NCBI GenBank assembly: GCA_047973225.1
Contig: JBKEBQ010000016.1
Location: 6,861-70,860, forward strand
Direction: 5' to 3'
Length of the DNA stretch: 64,000 nt
Source of the DNA: JBKEBQ01 sp047973225
GTDB taxonomy: Bacteria > Bacillota_I > Bacilli_A > Erysipelotrichales > Erysipelotrichaceae
Shown: in pieces, positions 26,011-34,406 of the stretch
How the letters are laid out: each line of letters begins with the position of its first letter
How positions within the stretch are numbered: position 1 is the first letter of the stretch
Position numbers and translations under genes: made by a program
Notes under the pieces: generated by a model
Seen by the model: the letters and a program-made list of their open reading frames with translations, nothing else
What the model was told of the DNA's origin: nothing
The model's database searches: none

Positions 26011-26745
26011 ATGTTTGAATATATTAATGAGATACAAAGATTGCTGAAAGTCATCAAACAAGATGAAGAGACAGTGATAGATACAGCTCAAGGGTTGATG
26101 GTAGATTGCATTCAAGGGCAACACGCGCTTTATGGGTTCGGCGCAAGCCACGCAGGTATACTAATAGAAGAACTGTATTATCGCGCAGGTGGGCTAGCTG
26201 TATTTAATCCCATATTTGCCAAGAACCTAATGTTAGATACACAACCTATTTCATTAACAAGCACTCTTGAACGCTTAGAAGGGTTCGGAACTAGCATTGC
26301 ACAAAAAACAAAGATTTCAAAAAATGATGTTGTCCTGATCCATTCGGTATCTGGTAGAAATTGTGCCGCTATAGAAATAGCTTTGTATTGTAAAAACATG
26401 GGGGCTAAAAGCATTTGCATTACTAATTTAGCTTATAGCAAGTCTGTAAATTCAAGACACTCCTCGGGATTGCGATTATTTGAGATCTGTGATGTTATTA
26501 TCGACAATCACGGTTGCATTGGTGATTCAGCAATTCCATTAGCAAGTATAAAGCAAAAGGTAGGACCAACATCAACCGTAATCGGTGCCGCAATTGTTAA
26601 CCAGTTAGTCGTAAATGTTGCGAAAATCATTGAAGATCACGGAAGCATCCCTCCTATATTTTATAGCGCCAATCTTGATGAAGGTGATGATTTAAACAAA
26701 GAAGTAGTGAAAGAATATCAGGATATTATTAAATTTGAATTTTAG
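26011..26745 (+). CDS. SIS-domain phosphosugar-binding protein
   Basis: Cytoplasmic protein (244 residues) with one SIS domain, of the group annotated as uncharacterised phosphosugar isomerases. Phosphosugar loops are seen in ALYGFGASHAGILIEELYYRAGG and VLIHSVSGRNCAAIEIA. The start ATG 26011 follows AAGGAGG; the frame is open upstream but without a ribosome site. It stands between the activator and EIIA genes, so an isomerase step on the PTS-phosphorylated sugar or a sensing role is likely. Confidence 0.8.
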   Translation: MFEYINEIQRLLKVIKQDEETVIDTAQGLMVDCIQGQHALYGFGASHAGILIEELYYRAGGLAVFNPIFAKNLMLDTQPISLTSTLERLEGFGTSIAQKTKISKNDVVLIHSVSGRNCAAIEIALYCKNMGAKSICITNLAYSKSVNSRHSSGLRLFEICDVIIDNHGCIGDSAIPLASIKQKVGPTSTVIGAAIVNQLVVNVAKIIEDHGSIPPIFYSANLDEGDDLNKEVVKEYQDIIKFEF

Positions 26746-26756
26746 GAGAAATTATC

Positions 26757-27191
26757 GTGTTAAAAAAAGAACATATCTTAGTAAAAGAGCAAGTTCGCTG
26801 TTGGGAGGATTCCATACGTATGGCAGCGTCAACTCTACTTAAAGAGAACATTATTACGAAATTATATATTGAAAAAATGATTGAAAATGTTTATAACCTA
26901 GGACCTTATATTATCGTATCTCCAGAAGTTGCAATCCCCCACGCACGTCATTGTGACGGTGTAAATGCGCCTGCGATTTCCATCTTAAAATTGCAAAAAA
27001 AGGTGATGTTTGATGAAGCAAGCAATAAAAGTGCAAAACTCATCATCGTTCTTGCAAGTACGTCAGGAGATACACACATGCAGTTACTGAAATACGTATC
27101 AAACATTTTGTCAAATAGCTGTCGCTATACTAGATTACTAGAAAGCGAAGATATCGATACTATCTATAACATTTTCAAAGAGGAGGTATAG
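26757..27191 (+). CDS. PTS EIIA, ascorbate/fructose type
   Basis: Phosphocarrier EIIA (144 residues) of the mannitol/fructose/ascorbate type. The active histidine is H62 in SPEVAIPHARH. It starts with GTG at 26757 after AGGAG. It passes phosphate from HPr to the EIIB encoded next, one base downstream of its end. Together with the EIIB and EIIC genes it makes a complete ascorbate-family PTS. Confidence 0.9.
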   Translation: MLKKEHILVKEQVRCWEDSIRMAASTLLKENIITKLYIEKMIENVYNLGPYIIVSPEVAIPHARHCDGVNAPAISILKLQKKVMFDEASNKSAKLIIVLASTSGDTHMQLLKYVSNILSNSCRYTRLLESEDIDTIYNIFKEEV

Positions 27192-27192
27192 T

Positions 27193-27456
27193 ATGAAAAT
27201 TCTATGTGTTTGTGGATTAGGACAGGGAACAAGTTTAATTCTTCGAATGAATGTCGAAGAAGTTTTAAATGACATGGGTATTCGTGCTGATGTTGATAAT
27301 ACAGACGTTAGTAGTGCCTCAAGTGAGGTGAGCGATTTTATTATAACAAATAAAGTATTGTCATCTGAAATTGCGAATGATACCCCAAGAATTATTATTG
27401 AAAATTATTTTGACAAAGAAGAAATACAAAAAGAAATTGAAAAAACAATAAAATAG
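27193..27456 (+). CDS. PTS EIIB, ascorbate (Ula/Sga) type
   Basis: Small phosphotransfer protein (87 residues). The N-terminal P-loop CVCGLGQGTSLI carries the phosphocysteine C7, the pattern of SgaB/UlaB-type EIIB proteins (C-G-x-G-x-G-T-S). It is placed between EIIA and EIIC genes. It donates phosphate to the sugar during transport by the EIIC. Confidence 0.9.
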   Translation: MKILCVCGLGQGTSLILRMNVEEVLNDMGIRADVDNTDVSSASSEVSDFIITNKVLSSEIANDTPRIIIENYFDKEEIQKEIEKTIK

Positions 27457-27467
27457 GAGGAAATTGT

Positions 27468-28781
27468 ATGAATCTAATATTAGACATTTTAACTTGGATA
27501 GCAAATAACATATTTGGTGTCCCCGCATTCCTTATTGGAATTATTGTATCCATGGGTTTACTACTACAAAAATCTTCGTTATCTAAGGTTATCTCAGGTA
27601 CATTAAAAGCCATAATGGGCTTTCTTATCATCAATATTGGAGCCGGTGTTATTGTGGGAACCTTAAATATTTTCCAGCCAATGTGGGCTGAAATATTCGG
27701 TTTATCTAGCACTAGTATGCCTAGTGCTTTCATGGGATTTGATGTATTTAATGGTAAATTCGGAGGAGCCATTGCGATTATTATGTCGTTAGGTTTTTCT
27801 GTAAATGTAATATTAGCTCGTATAACTAAATTTAAATACATTTATCTAACAGGACACATGATGTTTTGGACAATTGCCATTTTTCTAGGAATCATAATTA
27901 ATGTAAACCCTAATGCGAATATGCTTATCGTAATTCCTGTCTTGTCCCTATTGATGGGTGTTTATTGGACCTTGCAGCCTGCATTAACGCAAAAATATAT
28001 GCGTATGATTACAGGGAATGACTCTATAGCACTAGGTCATACCGTCGGTTTCGGTGCTTGGCTATCTGCAGTTTGTGGTAAATTGATAGCTGGTAAAAAC
28101 CCTAAATCGGCTGAAGACATTAAAATTAGTGATAAATTTTCTTTTTTAAGAGACTCAAACGTCATCACAGCTTTAACCATGGGGGCATTATTCATTATAG
28201 GTGCATTTTTATTGATAAACAATAATTCTGAAGTAGCAAACACGTTAATCACAACTTCTGGAACACAAAATTTTGTGATTTATTGCATCATTAAATCAAT
28301 TGAATTCGCTGCTGGAATTGCAGTAGTCCTCTATGGAGTGAGACTTTTCATCGGTGAGTTAGTACCAGCGTTTAAAGGTATATCAACCAAATTAGTACCA
28401 GGTGCTATCCCCGCTTTTGACTGTCCAACCGTATTCCCTTACTCGCCAAACTCAGTTATCTTTGGGTTCCTCGGAGCATTTATTGGAGGTATTGTTTGGA
28501 TGTTCATTCTCGGTAATAGCGTAGGCTACGTTTTCGTTCCAACAATGATTGTATTATTTTTCCACGGTGCAACTGCAGGTGTATTTGGGAATGTTACCGG
28601 CGGATATAAAGGTGCAATTTTTGGCGGCATCATAATTGCAACCATTGTTGCCGTGGGTCAATACATTACTGTTATGTTTCTTGTATCAGGAACAATTCCT
28701 GATACAGCATCATGGGCAGCTGATACCGATATGTTTATTTTAGGACCTCTTCTTTATTTCTTTGCGAAGGTGGTGTTTTAA
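27468..28781 (+). CDS. PTS EIIC, ascorbate (UlaA/SgaT) type
   Basis: Membrane permease (437 residues) of the ascorbate-galactitol EIIC group. About eleven hydrophobic segments; the start (LDILTWIANNIFGVPAFLIG) and the motif AFDCPTVFPYSPNSVIFGF near 320 are characteristic of UlaA/SgaT. It imports and phosphorylates the substrate with the EIIB. Characterised relatives transport L-ascorbate; related ones may take other lactones or sugar acids. No ulaD/E/F-type genes follow, so ascorbate is not assured. Confidence 0.9.
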   Translation: MNLILDILTWIANNIFGVPAFLIGIIVSMGLLLQKSSLSKVISGTLKAIMGFLIINIGAGVIVGTLNIFQPMWAEIFGLSSTSMPSAFMGFDVFNGKFGGAIAIIMSLGFSVNVILARITKFKYIYLTGHMMFWTIAIFLGIIINVNPNANMLIVIPVLSLLMGVYWTLQPALTQKYMRMITGNDSIALGHTVGFGAWLSAVCGKLIAGKNPKSAEDIKISDKFSFLRDSNVITALTMGALFIIGAFLLINNNSEVANTLITTSGTQNFVIYCIIKSIEFAAGIAVVLYGVRLFIGELVPAFKGISTKLVPGAIPAFDCPTVFPYSPNSVIFGFLGAFIGGIVWMFILGNSVGYVFVPTMIVLFFHGATAGVFGNVTGGYKGAIFGGIIIATIVAVGQYITVMFLVSGTIPDTASWAADTDMFILGPLLYFFAKVVF

Positions 28782-29783
28782 ATGCCTTTCATTCGCACAC
28801 TCCTGAAAGACATAGATCCTAAAGAGCTCGGAATTACGAATGCACATGAACACATTGTATGCCGTCCTCCGTATTGGATAGAACATAAACAAGACGATTT
28901 ATTATTAGATGATGAAAAAAAATCTCTTTTAGATGTTTTAGATTTTAAAGAGCTCGGTGGAAAATCTATTGTTGACGCAACAGCTATTGATTATGGACGA
29001 GATGTTGAAGCGGTTGTCAGAATTTCAAAAAAAAGCAATATCCAATTCGTCGGTACCGCAGGATTCAACAAAAGTTTTTTATGGGATGCAGCAATTCCTA
29101 AACACTTGAAAAAAATTATCGGACAACAATTTACCACTTATAAAGAATGGATTGAAAAATCAACAATCCAAGAATTAGTGAATTTCGTTTGTGAAGAAAT
29201 TGAAGTAGGACTTGAAGGAACACGCTATAAAGCGGGACAGGTCAAATTTGGAACTGCCTATAATTCAATAAAGCCTTTAGAAATAAAAACACTCAAAGTT
29301 GCTTGCGAGGTCCACAAGCAAACAGGTGCTCCAATCCATTCACATACAGAAGCTGGTACAATGGCCTTAGAACAAATAGAATTATTGAAAGCCGAAGGAA
29401 TTGACTTATCGTGTGTTACTTTTGGTCATATGGATAGAAATATCGATCCTTACTATCATAAAAAAATCGCTGAATCAGGTGCGTTTTTATCCTTTGATGG
29501 ACTAGGAAAAAATAAATATGGACCTGAGAGCAATCGCATTGCAGCAATTTTATACTTAGTTAAACTTGGCTATGAAGATCAAATTGTTTTAGGCGGCGAT
29601 ACCGCTAGAAAGTCTTACTATAAACACTATGATTACGGAATTGGCTTAGAATTTTTATTAAAAAAATGGATTCCGCGGTTTTTAGAGGAATGTACGAATA
29701 ACGACTTAGACGGCAAGGTTTTAGTAAATAAATTTCTTATCATAAACCCCGCTCGCGCTTTAACTTTCCGTGAGGTGAAATAA
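28782..29783 (+). CDS. Phosphotriesterase-family metal hydrolase
   Basis: Amidohydrolase-superfamily TIM barrel (333 residues) of the phosphotriesterase group. All six metal ligands can be placed: H22 and H24 (NAHEHI), K155 (QVKFG, expected carboxylated), H188 (HSHTEAG), H216 (FGHMDR) and D273 (GGDTAR). Family members in Listeria and Bacillus, also linked to PTS genes, hydrolyse phosphorylated sugar lactones. It begins directly after the EIIC stop, so it probably acts on the imported phosphorylated product; lactone opening is the best inference. Confidence 0.88.
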   Translation: MPFIRTLLKDIDPKELGITNAHEHIVCRPPYWIEHKQDDLLLDDEKKSLLDVLDFKELGGKSIVDATAIDYGRDVEAVVRISKKSNIQFVGTAGFNKSFLWDAAIPKHLKKIIGQQFTTYKEWIEKSTIQELVNFVCEEIEVGLEGTRYKAGQVKFGTAYNSIKPLEIKTLKVACEVHKQTGAPIHSHTEAGTMALEQIELLKAEGIDLSCVTFGHMDRNIDPYYHKKIAESGAFLSFDGLGKNKYGPESNRIAAILYLVKLGYEDQIVLGGDTARKSYYKHYDYGIGLEFLLKKWIPRFLEECTNNDLDGKVLVNKFLIINPARALTFREVK

Positions 29784-30529
29784 TGTATAAGGTTAGCGAG
29801 TTTAATAGTTCCAACATTCGAAAAGCATATAAAAATGCTAAAAATGTTATTTTACCGATAGGAGCGATAGAGGCTCACGGAGCTCATTTACCCCTTGCAA
29901 CCGACAATATCATTGCAGAAAAATACTGTACTATGTTAGCAGAAAAAACAAACTCTCTACTGCTCCCTCTTCTTCCTTACGGACAGGTTTGGAGCCTTGA
30001 AAAGGCTCCAGGAAGTATTTCTATAAATGAAAGTACTCTCGTGCAATTTATTGTTGACATCATTCGCTCTTTAGAGAAAGATTCCGTTAGTATGCTAACA
30101 CTGATCACCACCCATTTTGGAAATCTTCAAGCAATTAAGACGGCAGCAAGAGAGATTTACGAAAAGTTTTCTATTAAAGTGATTTATTTCAGTTATCCAA
30201 ATATTAAAAAAAATCAAGAGCTATTTACGAAAAAGCCTTCACATGGGTTATATCTGCACGCAGATGAATTAGAAACTTCCCTTGTTTTATACTGTGATAG
30301 CACTTTAGTCGATACATCAAAATATAAAAATGAAAAACTTTCCATAGATCCTAGAGTTGACTACACACCGATGCGTTGGACGGAATTTAGTAAGGATTAC
30401 TTAATCGGTGATCCAAGCTTCTCTTCTTGTGAAAAGGGTAAAAAATTTTTAACACTTACTATAAATGATGCAAAAAAAATCATTGACAGAGAAATTGAAC
30501 TCATAAAAACTACGAACAATCAAAATTGA
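29783..30529 (+). CDS. Creatininase-family amidohydrolase
   Basis: Creatininase-fold protein (248 residues). Metal ligands E30, H32 and D41 in LPIGAIEAHGAHLPLATD have the spacing of creatininase E34, H36 and D45. The usual second segment is THFGN at 110-114 and the later HADELETS is typical. Family members open cyclic amides or act on formamides in riboflavin/F420 routes. The ATG overlaps the previous stop (TAATG) and follows GAGGTG. As the last gene of a PTS operon it may act on the lactone/lactam-like product. Confidence 0.85.
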   Translation: MYKVSEFNSSNIRKAYKNAKNVILPIGAIEAHGAHLPLATDNIIAEKYCTMLAEKTNSLLLPLLPYGQVWSLEKAPGSISINESTLVQFIVDIIRSLEKDSVSMLTLITTHFGNLQAIKTAAREIYEKFSIKVIYFSYPNIKKNQELFTKKPSHGLYLHADELETSLVLYCDSTLVDTSKYKNEKLSIDPRVDYTPMRWTEFSKDYLIGDPSFSSCEKGKKFLTLTINDAKKIIDREIELIKTTNNQN

Positions 30530-30724
30530 ATCCTAAGAAATTTAAAGTTTTATTTCTATCTTTCTTCACATTGGAACAGCATACGCAAATAAGAATGCAA
30601 AAATAAGTTATACAACTACCATTATCTACGAATATTTCTCACACTATTACTAGTTTCAAACCACTGGAAGACCACCATTCACAGAAAATAGCACATACAA
30701 TCACACTCATATTCAAAAATCCAT
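30530..30724. other. Gene-free stretch before the T-box promoter
   Basis: No supported gene, terminator or repeat was found in this AT-rich stretch between the creatininase gene and the promoter of the T-box leader. Confidence 0.4.
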
Positions 30725-30753
30725 TTGACATCTTGCAAACTCTCCTTTACAAT
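30725..30753 (+). promoter_or_regulatory. Promoter of the T-box/ABC operon
   Basis: TTGACA (30725-30730), a 17-base spacer and TACAAT (30748-30753), near consensus. The leader RNA would begin around 30760, giving about 270 bases before the first gene. Confidence 0.8.
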
Positions 30754-30759
30754 TGACTT

Positions 30760-31018
30760 AATCAATTTTAAAAAAACAAAGATATGAACAAGTAGTTATA
30801 TTTTGGACAATAGAGATGCTATGGTGGTGAAAATAGCACAAAAAAAATATAGTGAATACATCATGGAGTTGAGTACCGAATGCACACTATTGCACGTAGG
30901 CTATTTCTGGTTAACGACCATTACATCGTTATTGAGCTGTTATACTTTTTTGTATAAAACAGAGGTGGTACCGCGGTTTTATAATCGTCCTCATAGTAAT
31001 CTATGAGGGCGTTTTTTT
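30760..31018 (+). promoter_or_regulatory. T-box leader, predicted tyrosine-specific
   Basis: tRNA-sensing leader controlling the ABC genes. The T-box sequence GAGGTGGTACCGCGG is at 30962-30976, and a terminator hairpin (CCTCATAG/CTATGAGG plus T-run) at 30986-31018. In stem I, TATATTTT (30797-30804) pairs with AAAATATA (30844-30851); above it lies the distal GGTGGTGAAAA loop. The specifier loop has AGTA on the 5' side (30791-30794) and GAA on the 3' side (30854-30856), the loop E motif, so the codon that follows, UAC at 30857-30859, is the specifier: tyrosine. The T-box bulge UGGU pairs with ACCA, requiring discriminator A, as in tRNA-Tyr. Confidence 0.9.
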
Positions 31019-31034
31019 ATAGGAGGAACAAAAT

Positions 31035-32009
31035 ATGAAAAAAATAACATCTATTACTTTAAGTTTATTTATGCTTATCAGCCTTGTTGCATGCGATGAG
31101 CAAGACACAAAAACACAACACATCGGAATTATTCAATATGCGCAACATCCTGCATTGGATCAATCACGCGATGGCTTTATTGATGCCTTAAAAGACGAAG
31201 GTTTTGTCGATGGTGAAAACATCTCAATCGACGAACAAAATGCACAAGGTGAAGGAAGTAATGCCGAAACGATCGCTGATAAACTTGTAAATGACAACAA
31301 TGATTTAATTTATGCAATCGCCACACCAAGTGCCATTGCTGTTTCACAAAAGACCCAAGAAATTCCAATCGTCGTTTCCGCAGTTACAAACCCTGCAGAT
31401 TCAGGACTTGTAAAAAGCAATGAGAAGCCTGACACAAACATCACCGGTGTGAGTGATCTCAGTCCTGTCGATGCGCAGATTGATCTATTATTAGAATTAG
31501 CACCGAATGTTAAATCTGTTGCAATCATGTATACAAATGCAGAGCGAAACAGCGAATTGCAATACAAAATTGCGAAAAAAGCTTTAGAAAAAAAAGGCAT
31601 TGAAGTAAAAGCAGCTACGGTTTCTGATACCAACCAAGTACAACAAGTTGCAGAGAGTTTGGTTGGTAAAGTAGATGCCCTATATGTACCAACCGACAAT
31701 ATGGTAAGTGAAGCCGTTGCCAATGTGGTAAGCATCACAAACGAAAACAATATCCCAAGTGTGGTTGGTGAAATTGCGATGGTCGAAAAAGGCGCCTTGG
31801 CCACTTATGGGATTAACTATTATAATTTGGGATACATTGCTGGAAAGCAGGCTGCAAAAATTCTTCGTGGCGAAGCAAAACCACAAGATATGGCCATTGA
31901 ATACGCATCAAAAGATGATCTAGAATACGGGTTTAACACAACCAGTGCTAAGAAACTTGGAATTACAATTCCCGATGCATTGTTAAAAAACGCAAACATT
32001 ATCGAATAG
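31035..32009 (+). CDS. ABC transporter substrate-binding lipoprotein
   Basis: Lipoprotein (324 residues) of the ABC_sub_bind (TrpX-like) family. Signal peptide with lipobox LVAC, lipidated Cys at residue 20. Two Rossmann-like lobes are suggested by HIGIIQYAQHPALDQSRDGF and PNVKSVAIMYTNAERNSELQ. The gene follows the T-box at once and is the first of three. Related systems are predicted tryptophan importers, but the leader here reads tyrosine, so tyrosine or a precursor is the likelier substrate. Confidence 0.9.
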   Translation: MKKITSITLSLFMLISLVACDEQDTKTQHIGIIQYAQHPALDQSRDGFIDALKDEGFVDGENISIDEQNAQGEGSNAETIADKLVNDNNDLIYAIATPSAIAVSQKTQEIPIVVSAVTNPADSGLVKSNEKPDTNITGVSDLSPVDAQIDLLLELAPNVKSVAIMYTNAERNSELQYKIAKKALEKKGIEVKAATVSDTNQVQQVAESLVGKVDALYVPTDNMVSEAVANVVSITNENNIPSVVGEIAMVEKGALATYGINYYNLGYIAGKQAAKILRGEAKPQDMAIEYASKDDLEYGFNTTSAKKLGITIPDALLKNANIIE

Positions 32010-32019
32010 GAGACCTATT

Positions 32020-32949
32020 ATGAGCGGATTATTATTATCTCTACAAAGTGGAATAGCACAAGGAATAATATGGGGCATTATGGCACTAGGTGTCTATATT
32101 AGCTTTCGTATTTTAGATATTGCCGACATGACAGTAGATGGTTCCTTTGCAAGTGGTGGGGCTGTTTGCGCCATTTGTATCGTAAACGGAGTCAATCCCC
32201 TTTTATCGATCTTTCTTGCGATGATTGTTGGCGCTCTATGTGGACTTATCACCGGTCTTTTAATTACAAAATTTGAGATTCCCGCCATTCTCGCTGGAAT
32301 TCTTTCGCAGATTGGTTTGTATTCCATCAACTTACGCATTATGGGTAGAAGCAACCTTCCCCTGATGCAAAGTAGCACCATTTTTAAATCGATAAGTGAA
32401 ATGAGCGGTCTTAGCTCTTCACAAGCGACACTGGTTGTCGGAGCTATTATTGCGATTATCGTAATAAGCATTTTATATTGGTTTTTTGGAACAGAAATCG
32501 GTTCCGCTATTCGTGCTACCGGAAATAATGAACGAATGGCAAGTGCTTTAAGCGTCAATACCGAACATACAAAAATTATTTCTATTATGATTGCCAACGC
32601 GCTCATTGCCTTCTCGGGTGCACTTGTTAGTCAATCACAAGGCTATGCTGATGTAAAAATGGGCGTTGGTGCCATTGTGATAGGTTTGGCTTCCATCGTT
32701 ATTGGAGAAGTTCTTTTCGGCAACAAAGGTGGTTTTAAATTGCGTTTGACATCCATTGTTGTTGGGTCTATTATTTATCGTTTGATTATCGCTATTGTTC
32801 TTCGCTTGGGGCTACAAACAGATGATTTAAAACTGTTTTCAGCAATTCTTGTAGGTCTTGCTTTAGCACTACCCGTAATGATGCAAAAACATCGTCAAGT
32901 AAGTTTATATAAAAAACTAACTGAAAAGGAGCCAAATCACAATGCTTAA
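32020..32949 (+). CDS. ABC transporter permease
   Basis: Membrane permease (309 residues) of the branched-chain-amino-acid-like (BPD_transp_2) type, with eight to nine hydrophobic segments. The conserved start VYISFRILDIADMTVDGSFASGGAV and GSAIRATGNNERMASALSVN (ATPase-contact loop, near 165) fit the TrpY-like group. It starts 10 bases after the binding-protein gene and overlaps the ATPase gene by 8 bases. With its neighbours it forms an aromatic amino acid importer. Confidence 0.9.
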   Translation: MSGLLLSLQSGIAQGIIWGIMALGVYISFRILDIADMTVDGSFASGGAVCAICIVNGVNPLLSIFLAMIVGALCGLITGLLITKFEIPAILAGILSQIGLYSINLRIMGRSNLPLMQSSTIFKSISEMSGLSSSQATLVVGAIIAIIVISILYWFFGTEIGSAIRATGNNERMASALSVNTEHTKIISIMIANALIAFSGALVSQSQGYADVKMGVGAIVIGLASIVIGEVLFGNKGGFKLRLTSIVVGSIIYRLIIAIVLRLGLQTDDLKLFSAILVGLALALPVMMQKHRQVSLYKKLTEKEPNHNA

Positions 32950-33745
32950 CATCAAACAAGTAAGCAAAACCTTTCATCTAGGAACAGCCAATGAAAAAAA
33001 AGCTATTGATAAAGTAGATTTAACATTAGAAACAGGTGATTTTGTCAGTGTCATTGGCGGAAATGGCGCAGGAAAAAGTACACTATTAAATTTAATTGCC
33101 GGTGTTTACCCGATTGATTGCGGTACGATTCATTTGGCTGATGAAAATATTTCCCTCTATCCTGAATATAAGCGCAGTAAGCTTATCGGTAGAGTCTTTC
33201 AAGACCCGATGATGGGCACTGCTGCCGATATGGGAATTGATGAAAATTTAGCAATGGCAAATCGCCGTGGAAAAGCACGAGGTCTTCGTTGGGGAATCTC
33301 ATCAAACGAACATACCACATTCAAAACCCACTTAGAAAAATTTGACTTAGGATTAGAAAATCGACTAGATGCAAAAGTTGGTCTTCTCTCTGGTGGACAA
33401 CGCCAAGCGTTAACATTGCTTATGGCAACCGTACAAAAACCAAAACTTTTATTACTTGATGAGCACACCGCAGCGTTAGATCCCAAAACTGCAAAAAAAG
33501 TATTAGAACTAACAGACGAAATCATCAAAGAAAAAAATTTAACTGCCTTTATGGTTACACACAATATGAAAGATGCCATCACGTATGGAAATCGTTTGAT
33601 TATGATGGATAAAGGAAAAATTATTTTTGATATCAAAGGCGAAGCTAAGAAAAAACTCACCGTTCGCGATTTACTAACAAAATTTGAAAGCGCAACCGGT
33701 GAAGCATTACATGATGATGCCATTTTATTGGTAAAAGAAGCATAA
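32942..33745 (+). CDS. ABC transporter ATPase
   Basis: ATP-binding subunit (267 residues). Walker A GGNGAGKST near 39-47, signature LLSGGQRQAL near 148-157, Walker B KLLLLDE near 168-174 and the switch histidine in VTHNM near 203. It closes the T-box-controlled operon and is followed by a good terminator. It powers import through the permease just upstream. Confidence 0.93.
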   Translation: MLNIKQVSKTFHLGTANEKKAIDKVDLTLETGDFVSVIGGNGAGKSTLLNLIAGVYPIDCGTIHLADENISLYPEYKRSKLIGRVFQDPMMGTAADMGIDENLAMANRRGKARGLRWGISSNEHTTFKTHLEKFDLGLENRLDAKVGLLSGGQRQALTLLMATVQKPKLLLLDEHTAALDPKTAKKVLELTDEIIKEKNLTAFMVTHNMKDAITYGNRLIMMDKGKIIFDIKGEAKKKLTVRDLLTKFESATGEALHDDAILLVKEA

Positions 33746-33756
33746 TATATCACACC

Positions 33757-33787
33757 TAAAAAGCTGTCCGAAAGGACAACTTTTTTT
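33757..33787. terminator. Two-way terminator
   Basis: Stem centred on TGTCC-gaaa-GGACA with a stable GNRA-type loop, extended by AAG/CTT pairs, followed by seven T rightward and five T leftward. It serves the ABC operon and the convergent gene at 33786. Confidence 0.85.
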
Positions 33788-34253
33788 ACCTGTTATGGTA
33801 TTGATTTCGTTCACCACGATGGTATTGTTCATTTCTATCATGATGATTACCTTGATTGGCATTTTGTTTATTATTATGATTGGTGTTGTGATAATTATTC
33901 GCTGGTGTCAAATAAGGACACTCCGCACTTTGACAATTTACACCATTACAATTTCCACTTCCATTACAATCTACGTAATTTTTAGTTGGTTGTTTTGGTG
34001 TTTGTTGGACTATGGGTTGTGCTGCTTTTGTTTGTGTTACAACGTTTTCAACCTTAGTTTCCGCTTTTACCTCAGGTGCAACAGGTTCAACTTGCTTTTT
34101 TGCTTTATCATTCACTTGTTCAATTGTTTTATGCACACCGATCACGGCTGTGTTTTTTTCCTTTGCGCGTGCACTCACCATTTGCCCACCAATTAAAAAG
34201 CTTGTAACCATAACGCCAACAACAATCCCTGATAAAAGTAACTTCTTTTTCAT
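33786..34253 (-). CDS. Exported Cys/His-rich protein, function unknown
   Basis: A 155-residue protein I do not recognise. A hydrophobic segment at 5-23 after MKKK acts as signal or anchor. A low-complexity linker rich in V, K, T, Q and P (35-90) leads to a cysteine cluster C96-x5-C102-x4-C107-x4-C112, then a tail rich in N and H (H122, 126, 137, 138, 145, 153). The four cysteines and six histidines suggest binding of a metal or a redox/heme ligand at the cell surface. It is divergent from a two-component system. Confidence 0.75.
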   Translation of the reverse strand: MKKKLLLSGIVVGVMVTSFLIGGQMVSARAKEKNTAVIGVHKTIEQVNDKAKKQVEPVAPEVKAETKVENVVTQTKAAQPIVQQTPKQPTKNYVDCNGSGNCNGVNCQSAECPYLTPANNYHNTNHNNKQNANQGNHHDRNEQYHRGERNQYHNR

Positions 34254-34286
34254 ACGTTTATCCTCCTTTTATAGTTGCAGTATAAA

Positions 34287-34307
34287 ATAGATTTGTGTCA
34301 AATCTAT
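34287..34307. promoter_or_regulatory. Inverted repeat in divergent promoter region
   Basis: Perfect 9-bp arms ATAGATTTG and CAAATCTAT with a 3-base spacer, between the Cys/His-rich gene and the response regulator gene. It lies 34 bases upstream of the Cys/His-rich start, so it is best read as a regulatory site for that gene. Confidence 0.55.
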
Positions 34308-34406
34308 GTTTTTTATAAAAAATATGAAATAATATAGAAAACATAGAAAAAACAAAGATCTATAGTATCTTATATTATAGACATCTTGTATGTAGGGGGG
34401 CATTAT

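Noticed and set aside
30857..30867. Tryptophan (UGG at 30865) as T-box specifier, as expected from TrpX-like relatives
   Set aside because: UGG falls in the lower stem, not after the loop E GAA, and the UGGU bulge needs a tRNA with discriminator A, unlike the usual tRNA-Trp.
30803..31006. A rightward open frame of 67 codons
   Set aside because: It lies wholly inside the T-box leader, crosses the conserved T-box and terminator, and has no ribosome site.
34287..34307. The 9-3-9 inverted repeat as a terminator
   Set aside because: A T-run follows rightward, but no rightward gene lies upstream of it; the repeat stands in a divergent promoter region.
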